A stretch of DNA of 64,000 nucleotides from Photobacterium profundum SS9 (GCF_000196255.1 NC_006370.1:836187-900186); one strand, 5' to 3'. Shown: positions 18,691-29,929, numbered from the stretch's first letter. The notes: generated by a model from the sequence alone, not told the origin. A program made the numbers and translations.

Positions 18691-19239
18691 ATGACGCAAA
18701 ACTTAAACCTGAAAAAGTCCAGAACTCGGGAGGATAAAGAGGAAGACGTGGCATTGGAACAGCAGCAGTTTTTGACATTTTTACTGCGAAAGGAACTGTT
18801 CGCCATCAATATCCGCCCGATCAAGGAGATCATTGAGTATGGACCGTTGACAAAGGTACCGATGGTTCCTGAGTTTGTCCGCGGGGTTATTAATGTTCGG
18901 GGCAATGTAGTGCCCATTATTGATTTGTCGATGCGCTTCGGCTGGCCGACCACGCCAGTGACCAAGCGCAGCTGTATTGTGATTGTCGAAGTGGAGAGTG
19001 AAGGCGAGAGCCTTGAAATTGGTGTGCTAGTTGATGCTGTGAGTGAAGTTATCGATATTTCGCTGACAGATATCGAGCCGGCTCCCAGCTTTGGTGCCAA
19101 GCTTCGCACTGACTTTATCCAGGGGATGGGGAAAGTGAATGATGAATTCATTGTCTTACTGAATGTCAGCCATGTGCTGTCAGTTGATGAATTATCATCG
19201 CTAGAGTCGTTGCAAAAGGAAACCACGTCCGCACTGTAA
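18691..19239 (+). CDS. cheW: chemotaxis coupling protein CheW
   Basis: 182 aa from ATG 18691, chosen because AAGGGG lies just upstream; an in-frame ATG at 18664 adds nine residues. After a charged N-terminal tail of about 30 residues comes one CheW domain: FLTFLLRKELFAINIRPIKE, then VRGVINVRGNVVPIIDL, the hallmark block. It links the MCPs to CheA. It lies 83 bases after cheA and 105 bases before the large MCP. Confidence 0.93.
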   Translation: MTQNLNLKKSRTREDKEEDVALEQQQFLTFLLRKELFAINIRPIKEIIEYGPLTKVPMVPEFVRGVINVRGNVVPIIDLSMRFGWPTTPVTKRSCIVIVEVESEGESLEIGVLVDAVSEVIDISLTDIEPAPSFGAKLRTDFIQGMGKVNDEFIVLLNVSHVLSVDELSSLESLQKETTSAL

Positions 19240-19344
19240 TAGTTTGTTTTACCGTCGTTTTCAGAATAACCCACGTGCTGAATAGTGCCGTGGAACAGGT
19301 GATTTTTTCAAGAAACCATAACCGGATTAATCCAGGGAGGCGTT

Positions 19345-22140
19345 ATGCTTCGTTTTAGTGACATCAGGATGAGACCTAAGTTGATCGGCCTGTTTTTGTT
19401 GGTCAGTCTTATTCCACTAGCTATTGTCGTATCTATTGCAGTTAAATCGGCAGCGAATGCGTTGACGGCTGAGTCCAATGATCAGTTGATCGCAATGCGT
19501 GAAGTCAAAAAGGCCCAGATAGAAAGTTACTTTGAAGAGCGCCAGAGCGATCTTAGTGTCTTGGTTGATTCCGTCGAGAATCTGCGTGTCAATACACTGG
19601 ACTCGCTGTACGCAGCCAAAGAAAGTAAGCGTATTCAGATTGAGGGTTATTTTCAGGAAATGCAGGATGATATTATTATTTTTGCTGAAAATAGCGCGAT
19701 ATCAGAGGCGCTGTCGGGATTTGACACGGCGTATCAAAATGAAGGCATGCAAGTCGGCGGCGAGGCTTGGCTGGCTGTGGATAACCAGTATGGGCCGTGG
19801 TTGAGTCGCTATAAAGAGCATTATGGCTTCTATGATCTGTTCCTGATTAATGTTGATGGTGAGATTGTCTACTCGGTTGCTCAGGAAGCCGATCTGGGGC
19901 AGAACATCAAAACGGGCACATTGCGAGACAGTGGAATTGGCCACCTTTTTAGCCAGGCACAATCTGCTGTCGCGATTGAAGATTTCGCCCCTTATGCCCC
20001 TTCTGATAATCAACAGTCAGCATTTATTGGTGCGCCAGTCATCAAGAATGGTGAGCTGAAGGGTGTGCTCATTATGCAGATACCAACAGAGGAGATCGAT
20101 GCCATTGTACAGCGAGATGACAACCTCGGAGAGACGGTAGATACGTATTTGGCGGGCAAGCAAGACGGTAAAGTCACATTGCGGAGCAATTATGTCAATA
20201 GTGACGGGGCAGAGCGTCTGATTGGTATGCCAGTGAGCGAACGTTTTGCTGATGAGACGCTGACAGGCAAGTCTATTGGTGATATTTATAAAGATCGAAG
20301 TGGAAAGCTAAAGCTGGTATCAGCCTCTCCGTTGGAGATTCTTGGCTTGAGCTGGGCGCTGATCTCAACCATTGATCTGGAAGAAGCGTTTATTAGCAAA
20401 CATGAAGGTGAGACGACTGATTTTCTGGCTGTCTATAGTCAGAAATATGGTTATTACGATCTGTTCCTGATCCATCCTAAGGGAGAGGTGTTCTATAGCG
20501 TAACTCATGAAGCCGACTACCAGTCCAATATGATTGATGGCAAGTATGCAGATTCTAACTTAGGTCAACTGGTTCGCCAGGTATTGCAAAGCCGACAATA
20601 CGGGTTGGCTGATTTTGCCCCTTATGCCCCAAGTAATGGCGAGCCGGCTGCGTTTATAGCACAACCGGTGATTGAGAATGGCGAGATTCAGCTGGTTGTT
20701 GCTGTTCAGCTTCCGCTGGAACCGATCAATGCCATCATGCAGCAACGGAGCGGCATGGGAGAGACGGGTGAAACTTATCTGGTCGGTATGGACAAGCGGA
20801 TGCGCTCCGATTCTTTTCTTGACCAGGAAGGGCGCTCGGTCATGGCATCTTTTGCCGGTACTGTTGGGCGTAATGGTGTCGATACCCAGGCCAGTAATGC
20901 TGCCTTAGCCGGTGAGACCGATATTCAACAGGTAATAGACTATAACGGTAATAGCGTATTATCTGCTTATACCCGGGTAAATATCGGTGATACCCATTGG
21001 GCCCTGCTGGCCGAAATTGATGAAGCTGAGGTGAATGAACCTATTTATAGCCTGCTTATGCTGGTCGGGCTGGTTATTGCGGTCACGATTGTAGTGATTA
21101 TTCTGGTGGCTATGCTGGTCGCTTCGAGCATCACCCGTCCGCTGGCATCGGCATTACAAGTTGCAGAGGCGATGGCCAATGGCGATCTGAGCAGCCGGAT
21201 CGAAACGAGCAGTAAAGATGAAACTGGCCAGTTACTACGCCGTATGGGGCATATGAGCAACAGGTTGCGTCAGATCGTGGGTGATGTAAACAATAATGCA
21301 AACGGTCTTGCCAGTGCTTCTGAAGAGATCAGTGCAACGGCGCAGTCACTGAGTCAGGCTGCCAGTGAACAGGCGGCTAGTGTGGAAGAAACCAGTGCAT
21401 CTCAGGAGCAAATTGCGGCATCGGTCCAGCAGAATGCCGAAAATGCCAAAATAACCGATGATCGTGCGACTAAAGCAGCGTCGCAGGCCAAAGAGGGCGG
21501 AAGCGCTGTAAGCGAAACGGTTACCGCAATGAAAGAGATTGCTCAGAAAATCAGCATCATTGAAGACATCGCTTATCAAACCAATTTACTGGCATTAAAT
21601 GCAGCCATTGAAGCGGCAAGAGCTGGTGAGCATGGTAAAGGGTTTGCGGTGGTTGCGGCTGAAGTGCGAAAACTTGCCGAGCGCAGTCAAGTCGCAGCGC
21701 AGGAGATCAGCAACCAGGCCGGAGGCAGTGTTCAGGTTGCCGAGCAGGCAGGCCGTTTGCTGGATGAGATAGTGCCGAGCATCACCAAAACCGCAGAGCT
21801 GGTGCAGGAGATTGCGGCAACATCAGATGAGCAGGCCAGTGGTGTCACTCAGATCAGTGTTGCTATGGGACAAATAGATCAAGTGACCCAGCAAACTGCT
21901 TCTTCTTCAGAAGAATTGGCATCGACTGCCGAGGAAATGAGCGCCCAGGCTGAGCAGTTACAGCAGTTGATGAGCTTCTTTAAAATAGATGAGCAGCAAG
22001 CCGAAGGGCCTGAGTCTCATTCACTGAAGGTAATCGGAAATCATGCCCAGTCTCCGTCAGTCTCGATGATAAAAAAACCGGCCAGAAAGCTGGGAAGCAA
22101 ACATCAGGAGCTGATAGAGGAGGATTTTGAAGTTTTTTAG
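19345..22140 (+). CDS. large methyl-accepting chemotaxis protein with duplicated sensor domain
   Basis: 931 aa. Membrane span 1 is at about residues 14-36 and span 2 at about 568-592. Between them lie two copies of one sensor module spaced about 210 residues apart. [17 protein letters not shown] (about 158) matches [17 protein letters not shown] (about 367). DFAPYAPS occurs at about 212 and 423. [10 protein letters not shown] at about 262 matches [10 protein letters not shown] at about 472. A HAMP domain follows span 2. The signalling tip is [17 protein letters not shown] near 743, then [18 protein letters not shown]. The C-terminus ends DFEVF, an x-aromatic-x-x-Phe pentapeptide of the kind that tethers CheR. 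Ligand unknown. Confidence 0.92.
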   Translation: MLRFSDIRMRPKLIGLFLLVSLIPLAIVVSIAVKSAANALTAESNDQLIAMREVKKAQIESYFEERQSDLSVLVDSVENLRVNTLDSLYAAKESKRIQIEGYFQEMQDDIIIFAENSAISEALSGFDTAYQNEGMQVGGEAWLAVDNQYGPWLSRYKEHYGFYDLFLINVDGEIVYSVAQEADLGQNIKTGTLRDSGIGHLFSQAQSAVAIEDFAPYAPSDNQQSAFIGAPVIKNGELKGVLIMQIPTEEIDAIVQRDDNLGETVDTYLAGKQDGKVTLRSNYVNSDGAERLIGMPVSERFADETLTGKSIGDIYKDRSGKLKLVSASPLEILGLSWALISTIDLEEAFISKHEGETTDFLAVYSQKYGYYDLFLIHPKGEVFYSVTHEADYQSNMIDGKYADSNLGQLVRQVLQSRQYGLADFAPYAPSNGEPAAFIAQPVIENGEIQLVVAVQLPLEPINAIMQQRSGMGETGETYLVGMDKRMRSDSFLDQEGRSVMASFAGTVGRNGVDTQASNAALAGETDIQQVIDYNGNSVLSAYTRVNIGDTHWALLAEIDEAEVNEPIYSLLMLVGLVIAVTIVVIILVAMLVASSITRPLASALQVAEAMANGDLSSRIETSSKDETGQLLRRMGHMSNRLRQIVGDVNNNANGLASASEEISATAQSLSQAASEQAASVEETSASQEQIAASVQQNAENAKITDDRATKAASQAKEGGSAVSETVTAMKEIAQKISIIEDIAYQTNLLALNAAIEAARAGEHGKGFAVVAAEVRKLAERSQVAAQEISNQAGGSVQVAEQAGRLLDEIVPSITKTAELVQEIAATSDEQASGVTQISVAMGQIDQVTQQTASSSEELASTAEEMSAQAEQLQQLMSFFKIDEQQAEGPESHSLKVIGNHAQSPSVSMIKKPARKLGSKHQELIEEDFEVF

Positions 22141-22174
22141 CGCTTATATTAGAAGCTAATTTTAAAGCAATTGA

Positions 22175-22203
22175 GCCTTGTGGCCTGATCACGGCCACAA
22201 GGC
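22175..22203 (+). terminator. perfect hairpin after the large MCP
   Basis: GCCTTGTGGCC pairs perfectly with GGCCACAAGGC (11 bp) around a seven-base loop TGATCAC. It is followed by ATTTATAT rather than a pure T run. It could terminate or pause transcription, or stabilise the upstream mRNA. Confidence 0.5.
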
Positions 22204-22208
22204 ATTTA

Positions 22209-22266
22209 TATCCAAGCCACCTCAAAATTCTCGCTGAACTCTGCATCTTGAGGTGGTTTGGGTATA
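22209..22266. repeat. palindromic intergenic repeat (58 bp)
   Basis: The left arm TATCCAAGCCACCTCAA and the right arm TTGAGGTGGTTTGGGTATA are inverted copies with few mismatches. A nearly identical right arm occurs at 34437-34458 before tadA, so this is a dispersed element. The right end reads TATATT toward cheR and could give it a -10 box. Confidence 0.6.
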
Positions 22267-22317
22267 TTCGGGGGGAAGGAGTTGTCTTTTCCGGTTATGG
22301 CAGAAAAGGAGAACGCC

Positions 22318-23169
22318 ATGAAGTGTGAAAGCGCGGCTCTGAACAAGCCAGATGAATTATTCAATCAGGACGCCATTTCCAACAGGGATTTTTCACGGTT
22401 TCAGCAGTTAATTTATGATCTTGCTGGTATCACCTTGGGGAATAACAAAAAAGTCTTGGTGGTCAGCCGGCTGGCCTGTCGGCTCAGACACTTTTCTTTA
22501 AATAGCTTTGCTGATTACTATCGGCTGTTAATGGGCGATACGGCGGCAGGGGAGTTGCAAATAGTGGTTGATCTGCTGACCACCAATGAAACTCACTTTT
22601 TCCGAGAGCCGAAACACTTTGGGTTTATACAAAGAGAGATACTGGCGAATAGATCACCGCAACAGTCGTTGCGCTGCTGGAGCGCCGTCTGCTCAACGGG
22701 AGAGGAGCCGTACAGTCTGGCGATGTTATTGGCGAGCACCTTTGGCGAAGAAGCGGATTGGACTGTATTAGGTTCTGATATTAATTCGCAAGTATTAGAA
22801 AATGCATGCAGCGGGCAATATCCGAGTTCGCGGCAAAGCGAAATCCCGACTCGTTACTTGCAGCAATATTGCTTAAAAGGTGTCCGTTCTCAGCAAGGCT
22901 CTTTTTTAATCAATAGCCAACTGCGCCGACATGTTCACTTTAAGCAGATTAATCTCAATGGCTCGCTGCCTTCGTTGGGAACATTTGATTTTATCCTGTT
23001 ACGCAACGTACTGATCTATTTCTCGGCGAAAACCAAGCAAGCCGTTATTTTGCGAGTAGTGCCCTTACTCAAGCCTGGAGGGTATTTATTCGTTGGCCAT
23101 TCGGAGACGATAAATGGGATCAGTGATCAACTGCGTCTTATCAAGCCCAGCATTTATCAAAAGTTATGA
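22318..23169 (+). CDS. cheR: chemotaxis protein methyltransferase CheR
   Basis: 283 aa from ATG 22318, which has AAGGAG eight bases upstream; in-frame alternatives at 22297 and a TTG at 22258 have poorer spacing. It transfers methyl groups from SAM to glutamates of MCP helices. The N-terminal helical domain is followed by VDLLTTNETHFFREPKHF, the SAM-binding CWSAVCSTGEEPYSLAM, and LILLRNVLIYF-type FDFILLRNVLIYF, ending in PGGYLFVGHSET. All are standard CheR blocks. The local large MCP ends in a CheR-docking-like pentapeptide. Confidence 0.95.
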   Translation: MKCESAALNKPDELFNQDAISNRDFSRFQQLIYDLAGITLGNNKKVLVVSRLACRLRHFSLNSFADYYRLLMGDTAAGELQIVVDLLTTNETHFFREPKHFGFIQREILANRSPQQSLRCWSAVCSTGEEPYSLAMLLASTFGEEADWTVLGSDINSQVLENACSGQYPSSRQSEIPTRYLQQYCLKGVRSQQGSFLINSQLRRHVHFKQINLNGSLPSLGTFDFILLRNVLIYFSAKTKQAVILRVVPLLKPGGYLFVGHSETINGISDQLRLIKPSIYQKL

Positions 23170-23239
23170 TACCAATCATATTAAATGATTGTGCAATAAG
23201 CTGAGTTGGTTTGCTGGAGAGTTCTTTTAGGTGGGTCAT

Positions 23240-24316
23240 ATGGAAAGAAAAAAAATCAAGGTAATGGTGGTTGATGACTCAGCCGTTGTGCGTCAGGTGG
23301 TTTCTTCTGTATTGAAGAGTGACAGTGAGATTGAAGTCTGCGGCGCTGTCGCCGATCCCCTGTTTGCGATGACACGAATGCGGATGCAGTGGCCTGATGT
23401 GATCGTACTCGATATTGAGATGCCCCGCATGGACGGGATTTCATTTCTTAAAAAGATCATGGCTGAGCGGCCAACGCCAGTGGTGATCTGCTCCACATTG
23501 ACCGAAAAAGGGGCGGATACCACGATGCAGGCAATTTCGGCCGGTGCGGTTGAAATCATTACTAAACCCAAGGTAGGCCTGAAAGGTTTCCTGCATGACT
23601 CAGCCAAAGTATTGATAAATGCTGTTAAAGCTGCCAGCCGTGCAAACCTGAAGCCGCTTCAGCGCGCGATGGCATCCAATCTGAAAGTCACTCCAAAACT
23701 AAGTGCCGACGCTGTGTTGGCGGAGGGCAATACATCGCGGCTTAAAACCACAGAACAGCTGGTGGCAATAGGTACGTCTACTGGCGGCACTCAGGCGTTA
23801 GAGCTGGTGTTGAAGGCGCTGCCGCGGGTTTCACCGGGGATCGTGATCGTACAGCATATGCCGGAGAAATTCACTGCCGCCTTTGCCGAGCGGCTCGACA
23901 GCCTTTGCGAAATCAGCGTAAAAGAAGCTAAGCATAAAATGCGCGTGCTTCCAGGCCAGGCTTTGATTGCGCCTGGGGGCAAACACATGCTGTTAAAGCG
24001 CAGTGGTGCTCAATATTATGTTGAAGTTATTGATGGCCCTTTAGTGAGTCGTCACCGTCCTTCTGTAGATGTGTTATTTCGCTCGGTAGCTCAATCGGCA
24101 AGTGGGAATGCGCTGGGGATCATCATGACTGGTATGGGGGATGATGGCGTCAAAGGAATGCTGGAGATGCGACGGGCAGGAGCCGTTACTCTGGCGCAGG
24201 ATGAAGCCAGTTGTGTGGTCTACGGTATGCCCAAAGAAGCGGTTAAGTGTGGTGCGGTTGAACGCAGCTTGTCACTCTCGGAAATACCGCAAGCTATTCT
24301 CGACTGCAGTCATTGA
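23240..24316 (+). CDS. cheB: chemotaxis response regulator protein-glutamate methylesterase CheB
   Basis: 358 aa from ATG 23240, with TTTAGGTGGG upstream (a GTG three codons earlier is possible). The receiver domain has acidic DD at residues 12-13 and phosphoacceptor Asp58 in [11 protein letters not shown]. The C-terminal methylesterase has catalytic Ser180 (GTSTGG), His206 (VQHMPEKF) and Asp302 (TGMGDDG). It removes MCP methyl groups when phosphorylated by CheA, opposing CheR. Last gene of the cluster. No cheD lies between cheR and cheB, where some clusters have one. Confidence 0.95.
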   Translation: MERKKIKVMVVDDSAVVRQVVSSVLKSDSEIEVCGAVADPLFAMTRMRMQWPDVIVLDIEMPRMDGISFLKKIMAERPTPVVICSTLTEKGADTTMQAISAGAVEIITKPKVGLKGFLHDSAKVLINAVKAASRANLKPLQRAMASNLKVTPKLSADAVLAEGNTSRLKTTEQLVAIGTSTGGTQALELVLKALPRVSPGIVIVQHMPEKFTAAFAERLDSLCEISVKEAKHKMRVLPGQALIAPGGKHMLLKRSGAQYYVEVIDGPLVSRHRPSVDVLFRSVAQSASGNALGIIMTGMGDDGVKGMLEMRRAGAVTLAQDEASCVVYGMPKEAVKCGAVERSLSLSEIPQAILDCSH

Positions 24317-24779
<463 letters not shown>

Positions 24780-25007
24780 ATGAGTGATAATGTTTGTCCC
24801 GATTGTCAGAGCGAATTGAGCTGGAAAGACGATGGGTATTATTGTGATTTTTGCCAACATGTAGTCAAGAAGCATGTATTTTGTCCTGACTGTGAACATG
24901 AAATGGAAAAGCTCCAAGCGTGCGGATCAGCCAGTTATTTTTGTAATGCTTGCAATGAATTAAAGTCAAAATCGCGTATAACAATACGTTTTGAACCCGT
25001 CCAATAA
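24780..25007 (+). CDS. yfgJ: YfgJ-like zinc-ribbon protein (DUF1407 family)
   Basis: 75 aa with four Cys pairs: CPDCQSEL, CDFCQHVV, CPDCEHEM and CNAC. This makes a double zinc ribbon, and LQACGSASYFC matches the family block seen in E. coli YfgJ. Function is unknown; it is a small zinc-binding cytosolic protein. The start at 24780 has AAAGGGAAGG upstream. In E. coli yfgJ sits between der and xseA. Here it still precedes convergent xseA but is separated from der by the island. Confidence 0.85.
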   Translation: MSDNVCPDCQSELSWKDDGYYCDFCQHVVKKHVFCPDCEHEMEKLQACGSASYFCNACNELKSKSRITIRFEPVQ

Positions 25008-25041
25008 TTCTCTATTCACCGTGTAAAAAACGGGAGTATAG

Positions 25042-25065
25042 AACGCCGCATCTTGCGGCGTTTTT
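25042..25065. terminator. bidirectional terminator between yfgJ and xseA
   Basis: AACGCCGCA / TGCGGCGTT stem with a three-base loop and TTTTT on the plus strand. A-rich sequence on the other side could serve convergent xseA as well. Confidence 0.8.
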
Positions 25066-25144
25066 CATTAAATGTAAGTATTGATGCCGATCTAAACCAA
25101 CACCCATTACATCCATTCTTGAACTCGATTGCGTAAGAAAGAGG

Positions 25145-26491
25145 TTACTCACTCACTGTTGAGTGTATTTCACCATCAGTCACTTTGGTTACTAACTTAT
25201 CGCCAGGTTTCACTTGGTCAATATGACGAATCACTTTACCTTTAGCATCTCGGGTTATTGAATAACCGCGACTGAGTGTTGCTAATGGGCTTACAGTCTC
25301 TAATTTTTCGGCTGCCAGTGCTAACTTATGATTCGCATTTAATAAGCGATGATCCATCGCATCGAGTAAACGGCGTTTTCTTTGGTCTAATGTGGTTTGA
25401 TTATTTTTAATTGTTTGCACCGGTGAGTGCAGTGATAATTTGTAGTTTATACGCTCTACATGTTGATGATGACTCGATAGTAATCGCCCCATCGCGCGCT
25501 CTAACCGGCTAGAAATATCATCAAGGTGCTGTTGCTGTTGATTAAGACGTAATTGAGGGTGTTGGCGCTCTAAGCGATGGGTTAGTTGGACTGTTTTTGC
25601 TTCACGCTTAGATAGATAAGTGCGAATGGCGTTTTTAAGCTGCTGGTTTTTTTGTTGTATTTTTTGTGTTTGATGAGTGATATCACGACTCACTAATTCA
25701 GCAGCAGCTGATGGGGTAGGCGCGCGCATATCAGCGACAAAATCGGCAATGGTCACATCAACTTCATGACCGACTGCACTCACAATAGGGATCTGACTGG
25801 CGGCAATTGTACGCGCCACGATCTCTTCGTTAAATGCCCATAAATCTTCTAGCGAACCACCCCCTCGACCTACGATCAAGACATCACATTCTTGGCGTGC
25901 ATTAGCTCGACCAATGGCTTGAGCAATCGAAATAGCCGAGCCATCACCTTGCACCATAGTGGGATAAATAACGACAGGTAAGCTGGGATCGCGACGGTGT
26001 AAAACAGTTAAAATATCATGCAACGCGGCCCCTGTTTTAGAGGTGATAATACCAATTCTTTTAGGTTGCTCGGGTAGCGGTTTTTTCAATGCTTGAGCAA
26101 ATAATCCTTCCGCTGCCAGCGACATTTTAAGTTGTTCAAATTGCTGCTGTAATCGACCATCGCCTTCAGGCTGCATGCTTTCGATAATGAGCTGATAATC
26201 ACCACGTGGTTCGTACAAGGATAAACGTGCTTTTACCAGAACTTGTGTGCCGTTGGCTGGCTTAAATGTAACGCGGCGATTGTTGCCTCGAAACATAGCA
26301 CATTTTACTTGAGCACGAGAATCTTTGAGGGTGAAATACCAATGACCCGAAACAGGCATCGATAAATTAGATAGCTCACCGACGAGCCACACTATGCCCA
26401 TTTCATTTTCAAGCAATAAGCGCACTTCAGCATTAAGGCTAGAAACGGTAAATATACGATCGTTAGATTGCGTCTGAGTGAATAGAGTCAC
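25145..26491 (-). CDS. xseA: exodeoxyribonuclease VII large subunit
   Basis: 448 aa, normal length. It forms the single-strand-specific ExoVII with XseB (gene at 58595-58837). The N-terminal OB-fold has [20 protein letters not shown] and VKCAMFRG. The catalytic core has [36 protein letters not shown] and [24 protein letters not shown] blocks ([26 protein letters not shown]). A long coiled coil spans about residues 275-400, followed by a short C-terminal domain. It is divergent from guaB across a 258-base region, as in E. coli. Confidence 0.96.
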   Translation of the reverse strand: MTLFTQTQSNDRIFTVSSLNAEVRLLLENEMGIVWLVGELSNLSMPVSGHWYFTLKDSRAQVKCAMFRGNNRRVTFKPANGTQVLVKARLSLYEPRGDYQLIIESMQPEGDGRLQQQFEQLKMSLAAEGLFAQALKKPLPEQPKRIGIITSKTGAALHDILTVLHRRDPSLPVVIYPTMVQGDGSAISIAQAIGRANARQECDVLIVGRGGGSLEDLWAFNEEIVARTIAASQIPIVSAVGHEVDVTIADFVADMRAPTPSAAAELVSRDITHQTQKIQQKNQQLKNAIRTYLSKREAKTVQLTHRLERQHPQLRLNQQQQHLDDISSRLERAMGRLLSSHHQHVERINYKLSLHSPVQTIKNNQTTLDQRKRRLLDAMDHRLLNANHKLALAAEKLETVSPLATLSRGYSITRDAKGKVIRHIDQVKPGDKLVTKVTDGEIHSTVSE

Positions 26492-26667
26492 GAAGTGAAA
26501 TACCTACTGTCGAAAGGCAAAGTGGTGTGCAGGAAGTGAATGAAAGTGTACAGGCAGACCTATAGACAGATCTTGGGTATACACGATTGACCGCAACACC
26601 GGAAACTTAACCGAAATATATTACGTATCAAGATAAAAGTGTCAATTATTTTTTTATTTTTTTTAGT

Positions 26668-26683
26668 AGCCAAACGATTGCTT
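26668..26683 (+). promoter_or_regulatory. PurR-like operator and -10 box before guaB
   Basis: AGCCAAACGATTGCTT matches the PurR box (ACGCAAACGTTTGCGT) at 12 of 16 positions, including the CAAACG core. A TATAAT at 26690-26695 follows immediately, so a bound repressor would cover the -35/spacer. No close match to -35 was seen. Repression by PurR is inferred. Confidence 0.6.
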
Positions 26684-26749
26684 CATACGTATAATTTGTT
26701 CGCAATATTTTATCCTCCTTTAACCCCTAACACGGTGTGAGATATTGCA

Positions 26750-28213
26750 ATGTTACGTATCAAACAAGAAGCTTTAACTTTTGATGATGTTTTGCTGGTT
26801 CCAGCACACTCTACGGTTCTCCCTAACACTGCCGATCTGCGCACCCAGTTAACGAAAAAGATTTCGCTAAACATACCTATGGTTTCTGCTGCAATGGACA
26901 CAGTAACTGAAGGTCGTTTTGCGATCGCGTTAGCTCAAGAAGGTGGCATTGGCTTCATTCACAAGAATATGTCTATCGAACAACAAGCGAACCAAGTTCG
27001 CATGGTTAAAAAGTTCGAAGCTGGTGTTGTGTCTGAACCTGTAACAGTGAAGCCAACTGCAACGATTGCAGATGTAAAACAACTTACCCTTGAAAATGGT
27101 TTTGCTGGTTATCCGGTAGTCTCTGATAACAACGAACTCGTTGGTATTATCACTGGCCGTGATGTACGTTTCGTCACAGATCTGTCCATTAAAGTTGAAG
27201 ATGTGATGACGCCGAAAACAAAATTGGCGGCAGCAAAAGAAGGTGCCTCTCGTGAAGACGTTGAAGCTATCATGCAAGAATATCGTGTAGAGAAAGTGCT
27301 ACTGGTAAATGATGACTTCCAACTGAAAGGCATGATCACTGCAAAAGATTTCCAAAAAGCAGAACGCAAACCGAACGCATGTAAAGATGAACGTGGCCGT
27401 CTACGTGTTGGTGCTGCTGTTGGCGCCGGTGCGGGTAACGAAGAGCGCGTTAAAGCATTAGCGGAAGCAGGTGTTGATGTTCTTCTTATCGATTCATCTC
27501 ACGGTCACTCTGAAGGCGTTTTACAACGTATTCGTGAAACCCGTGCAGCTTTCCCTGAACTACAAATCATTGGTGGTAACGTAGCAACTGCTGCAGGTGC
27601 TCGTGCCCTAATCGATGCTGGTGTAGATGCTGTTAAAGTCGGCATCGGCCCTGGCTCAATCTGTACAACGCGTATTGTGACAGGTGTAGGTGTTCCTCAG
27701 TTAACCGCTATTTCTGATGCCGTTGATGCTGCGTCTGAGTTTGGTATCCCAGTTATTGCTGATGGCGGTATTCGCTATTCTGGCGATATGTGTAAAGCAA
27801 TTGCTGCTGGCGCATCATGTGTCATGGTTGGTTCAATGTTCGCTGGTACTGAAGAAGCACCGGGTGAAGTGGAACTATACCAAGGTCGTGCTTACAAATC
27901 TTACCGCGGTATGGGATCGCTTGGCGCGATGTCTCAAGGTTCTTCAGACCGATATTTCCAGACTGATAATGCAGCAGACAAATTGGTTCCAGAAGGAATC
28001 GAAGGTCGTGTTGCTTACAAAGGTCACATTAAAGAAATCATACACCAGCAAATGGGTGGACTTCGTTCAAGCATGGGCCTTACAGGTTCAGCTACGATTG
28101 ACGACTTACGCACTAAAACTGAGTTTGTTCGTATCTCTGGTGCTGGCATCAAAGAATCACACGTGCACGATGTAACAATTACCAAAGAAGCACCAAATTA
28201 CCGCATGGCTTAA
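26750..28213 (+). CDS. guaB: inosine-5'-monophosphate dehydrogenase
   Basis: Oxidises IMP to XMP, the first committed step to GMP. 487 aa, normal. The barrel starts [18 protein letters not shown]. Two CBS domains are inserted at about residues 92-205. The active-site loop [18 protein letters not shown] carries the catalytic Cys. [17 protein letters not shown] binds phosphate and the mobile flap [10 protein letters not shown] is present. guaA follows 132 bases later but has its own PurR-like operator and -10, so the two need not be one transcript. Confidence 0.97.
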   Translation: MLRIKQEALTFDDVLLVPAHSTVLPNTADLRTQLTKKISLNIPMVSAAMDTVTEGRFAIALAQEGGIGFIHKNMSIEQQANQVRMVKKFEAGVVSEPVTVKPTATIADVKQLTLENGFAGYPVVSDNNELVGIITGRDVRFVTDLSIKVEDVMTPKTKLAAAKEGASREDVEAIMQEYRVEKVLLVNDDFQLKGMITAKDFQKAERKPNACKDERGRLRVGAAVGAGAGNEERVKALAEAGVDVLLIDSSHGHSEGVLQRIRETRAAFPELQIIGGNVATAAGARALIDAGVDAVKVGIGPGSICTTRIVTGVGVPQLTAISDAVDAASEFGIPVIADGGIRYSGDMCKAIAAGASCVMVGSMFAGTEEAPGEVELYQGRAYKSYRGMGSLGAMSQGSSDRYFQTDNAADKLVPEGIEGRVAYKGHIKEIIHQQMGGLRSSMGLTGSATIDDLRTKTEFVRISGAGIKESHVHDVTITKEAPNYRMA

Positions 28214-28254
28214 ATGTGTTTTTAGCGTATTCGTTCATTGATTATTCAACCATG

Positions 28255-28270
28255 ACGAAAACGTTTGCCT
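28255..28270 (+). promoter_or_regulatory. PurR-like operator before guaA
   Basis: ACGAAAACGTTTGCCT matches the PurR consensus at 14 of 16 positions. A TATAAC -10-like box follows at 28285-28290. It sits between guaB and guaA, suggesting guaA has a separate purine-controlled promoter. Confidence 0.7.
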
Positions 28271-28293
28271 AAGCGGAAAATTTGTATAACATC

Positions 28294-28312
28294 GGGGGCG
28301 TTTTTAGCCCCC
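28294..28312 (+). terminator. GC hairpin in the guaB-guaA gap
   Basis: GGGGGC / GCCCCC with a seven-base T-rich loop, then ACTATTTTCAATTATTTTT. It could end guaB transcripts. If guaA transcription starts at the TATAAC just upstream, it would lie at the extreme 5' end of the guaA mRNA. Confidence 0.45.
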
Positions 28313-28345
28313 ACTATTTTCAATTATTTTTGAGACTTCTCGATA

Positions 28346-29929
28346 ATGACTACATCTACTAATATTCATGACCAGCGTATCCTTATTCTGGATTTTGGTT
28401 CTCAATATACTCAGCTAATCGCACGTCGTATCCGTGAAATCGGTGTTTATTGTGAGCTTTGGAGCTGGGACGTTGATGAAGCCGATATTCGTGACTTCAA
28501 CCCGAACGGTATCATCCTTTCTGGTGGGCCGGAGAGCGTAACCGGAGATGAATCACCTCGCGCACCACAATATGTGTTTGAAGCGGGTGTACCTGTATTT
28601 GGTGTGTGTTACGGCATGCAAACCATGGCCGAGCAGCTTGGCGGTAAAGTTGCCGGCTCTTCAATGCGTGAATTTGGTTACGCACAAGTCGAAATTGTTG
28701 AACCAACATCATTCTTTAAAAATATTGAAGATGCAGTAGCCGAAGATGGTAATGGGTTGCTGGATGTATGGATGAGCCACGGTGATAAAGTGGTCGAAAT
28801 CCCGTCTGATTTTGTTAAGGTTGCCCAAACTGATACTTGCCCGTTTGCGGCAATTGCCAACGAAGAGAAGCATTTCTACGGTGTGCAGTTCCACCCGGAA
28901 GTGACCCATACCCGCCAGGGCATGCGTATTATCGAGAACTTTGTTCTTAATATCTGTGGCTGTGAGAACCTTTGGACATCAGCAAACATCATAGAAGACG
29001 CCATTGCTAACATCAAAGAGCAAGTGGGTGATGATGAAGTTATCTTAGGCTTATCTGGCGGTGTAGATTCATCTGTTGTGGCTATGCTGCTTCACCGTGC
29101 TATTGGTGACAAACTAACCTGTGTATTCGTTGATAACGGTTTGCTTCGTTTAAACGAGGGTGAGCAAGTGATGGATATGTTCGGTGACCATTTTGGTTTG
29201 AACATTGTGCATGTTAAAGCTGAAGATCGTTTCTTAAACGCACTGGCTGGTGAGAACGATCCTGAAGCGAAGCGTAAGATTATCGGTCACGCCTTTATTG
29301 ATGTATTCGATGAAGAATCGAAGAAGCTGAAAAATGCTAAGTGGTTGGCTCAAGGTACTATCTACCCTGATGTCATCGAGTCTGCTGCCTCTAAAAATGG
29401 TAAAGCGCATGTGATTAAATCTCACCATAACGTTGGCGGTCTGCCAGATGATATGGAAATGGGATTAGTTGAGCCTCTACGTGAATTGTTTAAAGATGAA
29501 GTACGTAAGATTGGTCTAGAACTAGGTCTTCCGTACAATATGCTTTACCGCCACCCGTTCCCTGGACCAGGTCTAGGTGTACGTGTACTAGGTGAAGTAA
29601 AGAAAGAGTACTGTGACTTACTACGTCGTGCAGATGCTATCTTCATTGAAGAGCTACACAGTGCAGATCTTTACAACAAAGTGTCTCAAGCATTTACGGT
29701 ATTCCTACCAGTACGCTCGGTTGGCGTAATGGGTGATGGTCGTAAATATGATTGGGTTGTATCACTGCGTGCTGTTGAAACGATTGATTTCATGACTGCG
29801 CATTGGGCACACCTTCCATACGATTTCTTAGGTAAGGTTTCTAACCGTATCATTAACGAAGTTGATGGCATTTCACGTGTTGTTTACGATATTTCTGGTA
29901 AGCCACCAGCAACTATCGAGTGGGAATAA
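28346..29929 (+). CDS. guaA: GMP synthase (glutamine-hydrolysing)
   Basis: Converts XMP to GMP using glutamine and ATP. 527 aa, normal. The N-terminal class I amidotransferase has nucleophile Cys in [15 protein letters not shown] and the His/Glu pair in [12 protein letters not shown]. The ATP-pyrophosphatase P-loop is [13 protein letters not shown]. The C-terminal dimerisation domain ends KPPATIEWE as in all bacterial GuaA. A purine-controlled start is suggested by the PurR-like box upstream. A terminator follows about 110 bases later. Confidence 0.97.
   Translation: MTTSTNIHDQRILILDFGSQYTQLIARRIREIGVYCELWSWDVDEADIRDFNPNGIILSGGPESVTGDESPRAPQYVFEAGVPVFGVCYGMQTMAEQLGGKVAGSSMREFGYAQVEIVEPTSFFKNIEDAVAEDGNGLLDVWMSHGDKVVEIPSDFVKVAQTDTCPFAAIANEEKHFYGVQFHPEVTHTRQGMRIIENFVLNICGCENLWTSANIIEDAIANIKEQVGDDEVILGLSGGVDSSVVAMLLHRAIGDKLTCVFVDNGLLRLNEGEQVMDMFGDHFGLNIVHVKAEDRFLNALAGENDPEAKRKIIGHAFIDVFDEESKKLKNAKWLAQGTIYPDVIESAASKNGKAHVIKSHHNVGGLPDDMEMGLVEPLRELFKDEVRKIGLELGLPYNMLYRHPFPGPGLGVRVLGEVKKEYCDLLRRADAIFIEELHSADLYNKVSQAFTVFLPVRSVGVMGDGRKYDWVVSLRAVETIDFMTAHWAHLPYDFLGKVSNRIINEVDGISRVVYDISGKPPATIEWE

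Noticed and set aside
18654..19274. Long minus-strand frame (206 codons) opposite cheW
   Set aside because: Fully antisense to a confident CheW gene. The translation is Ser/Thr-rich low-complexity sequence with no ribosome site.
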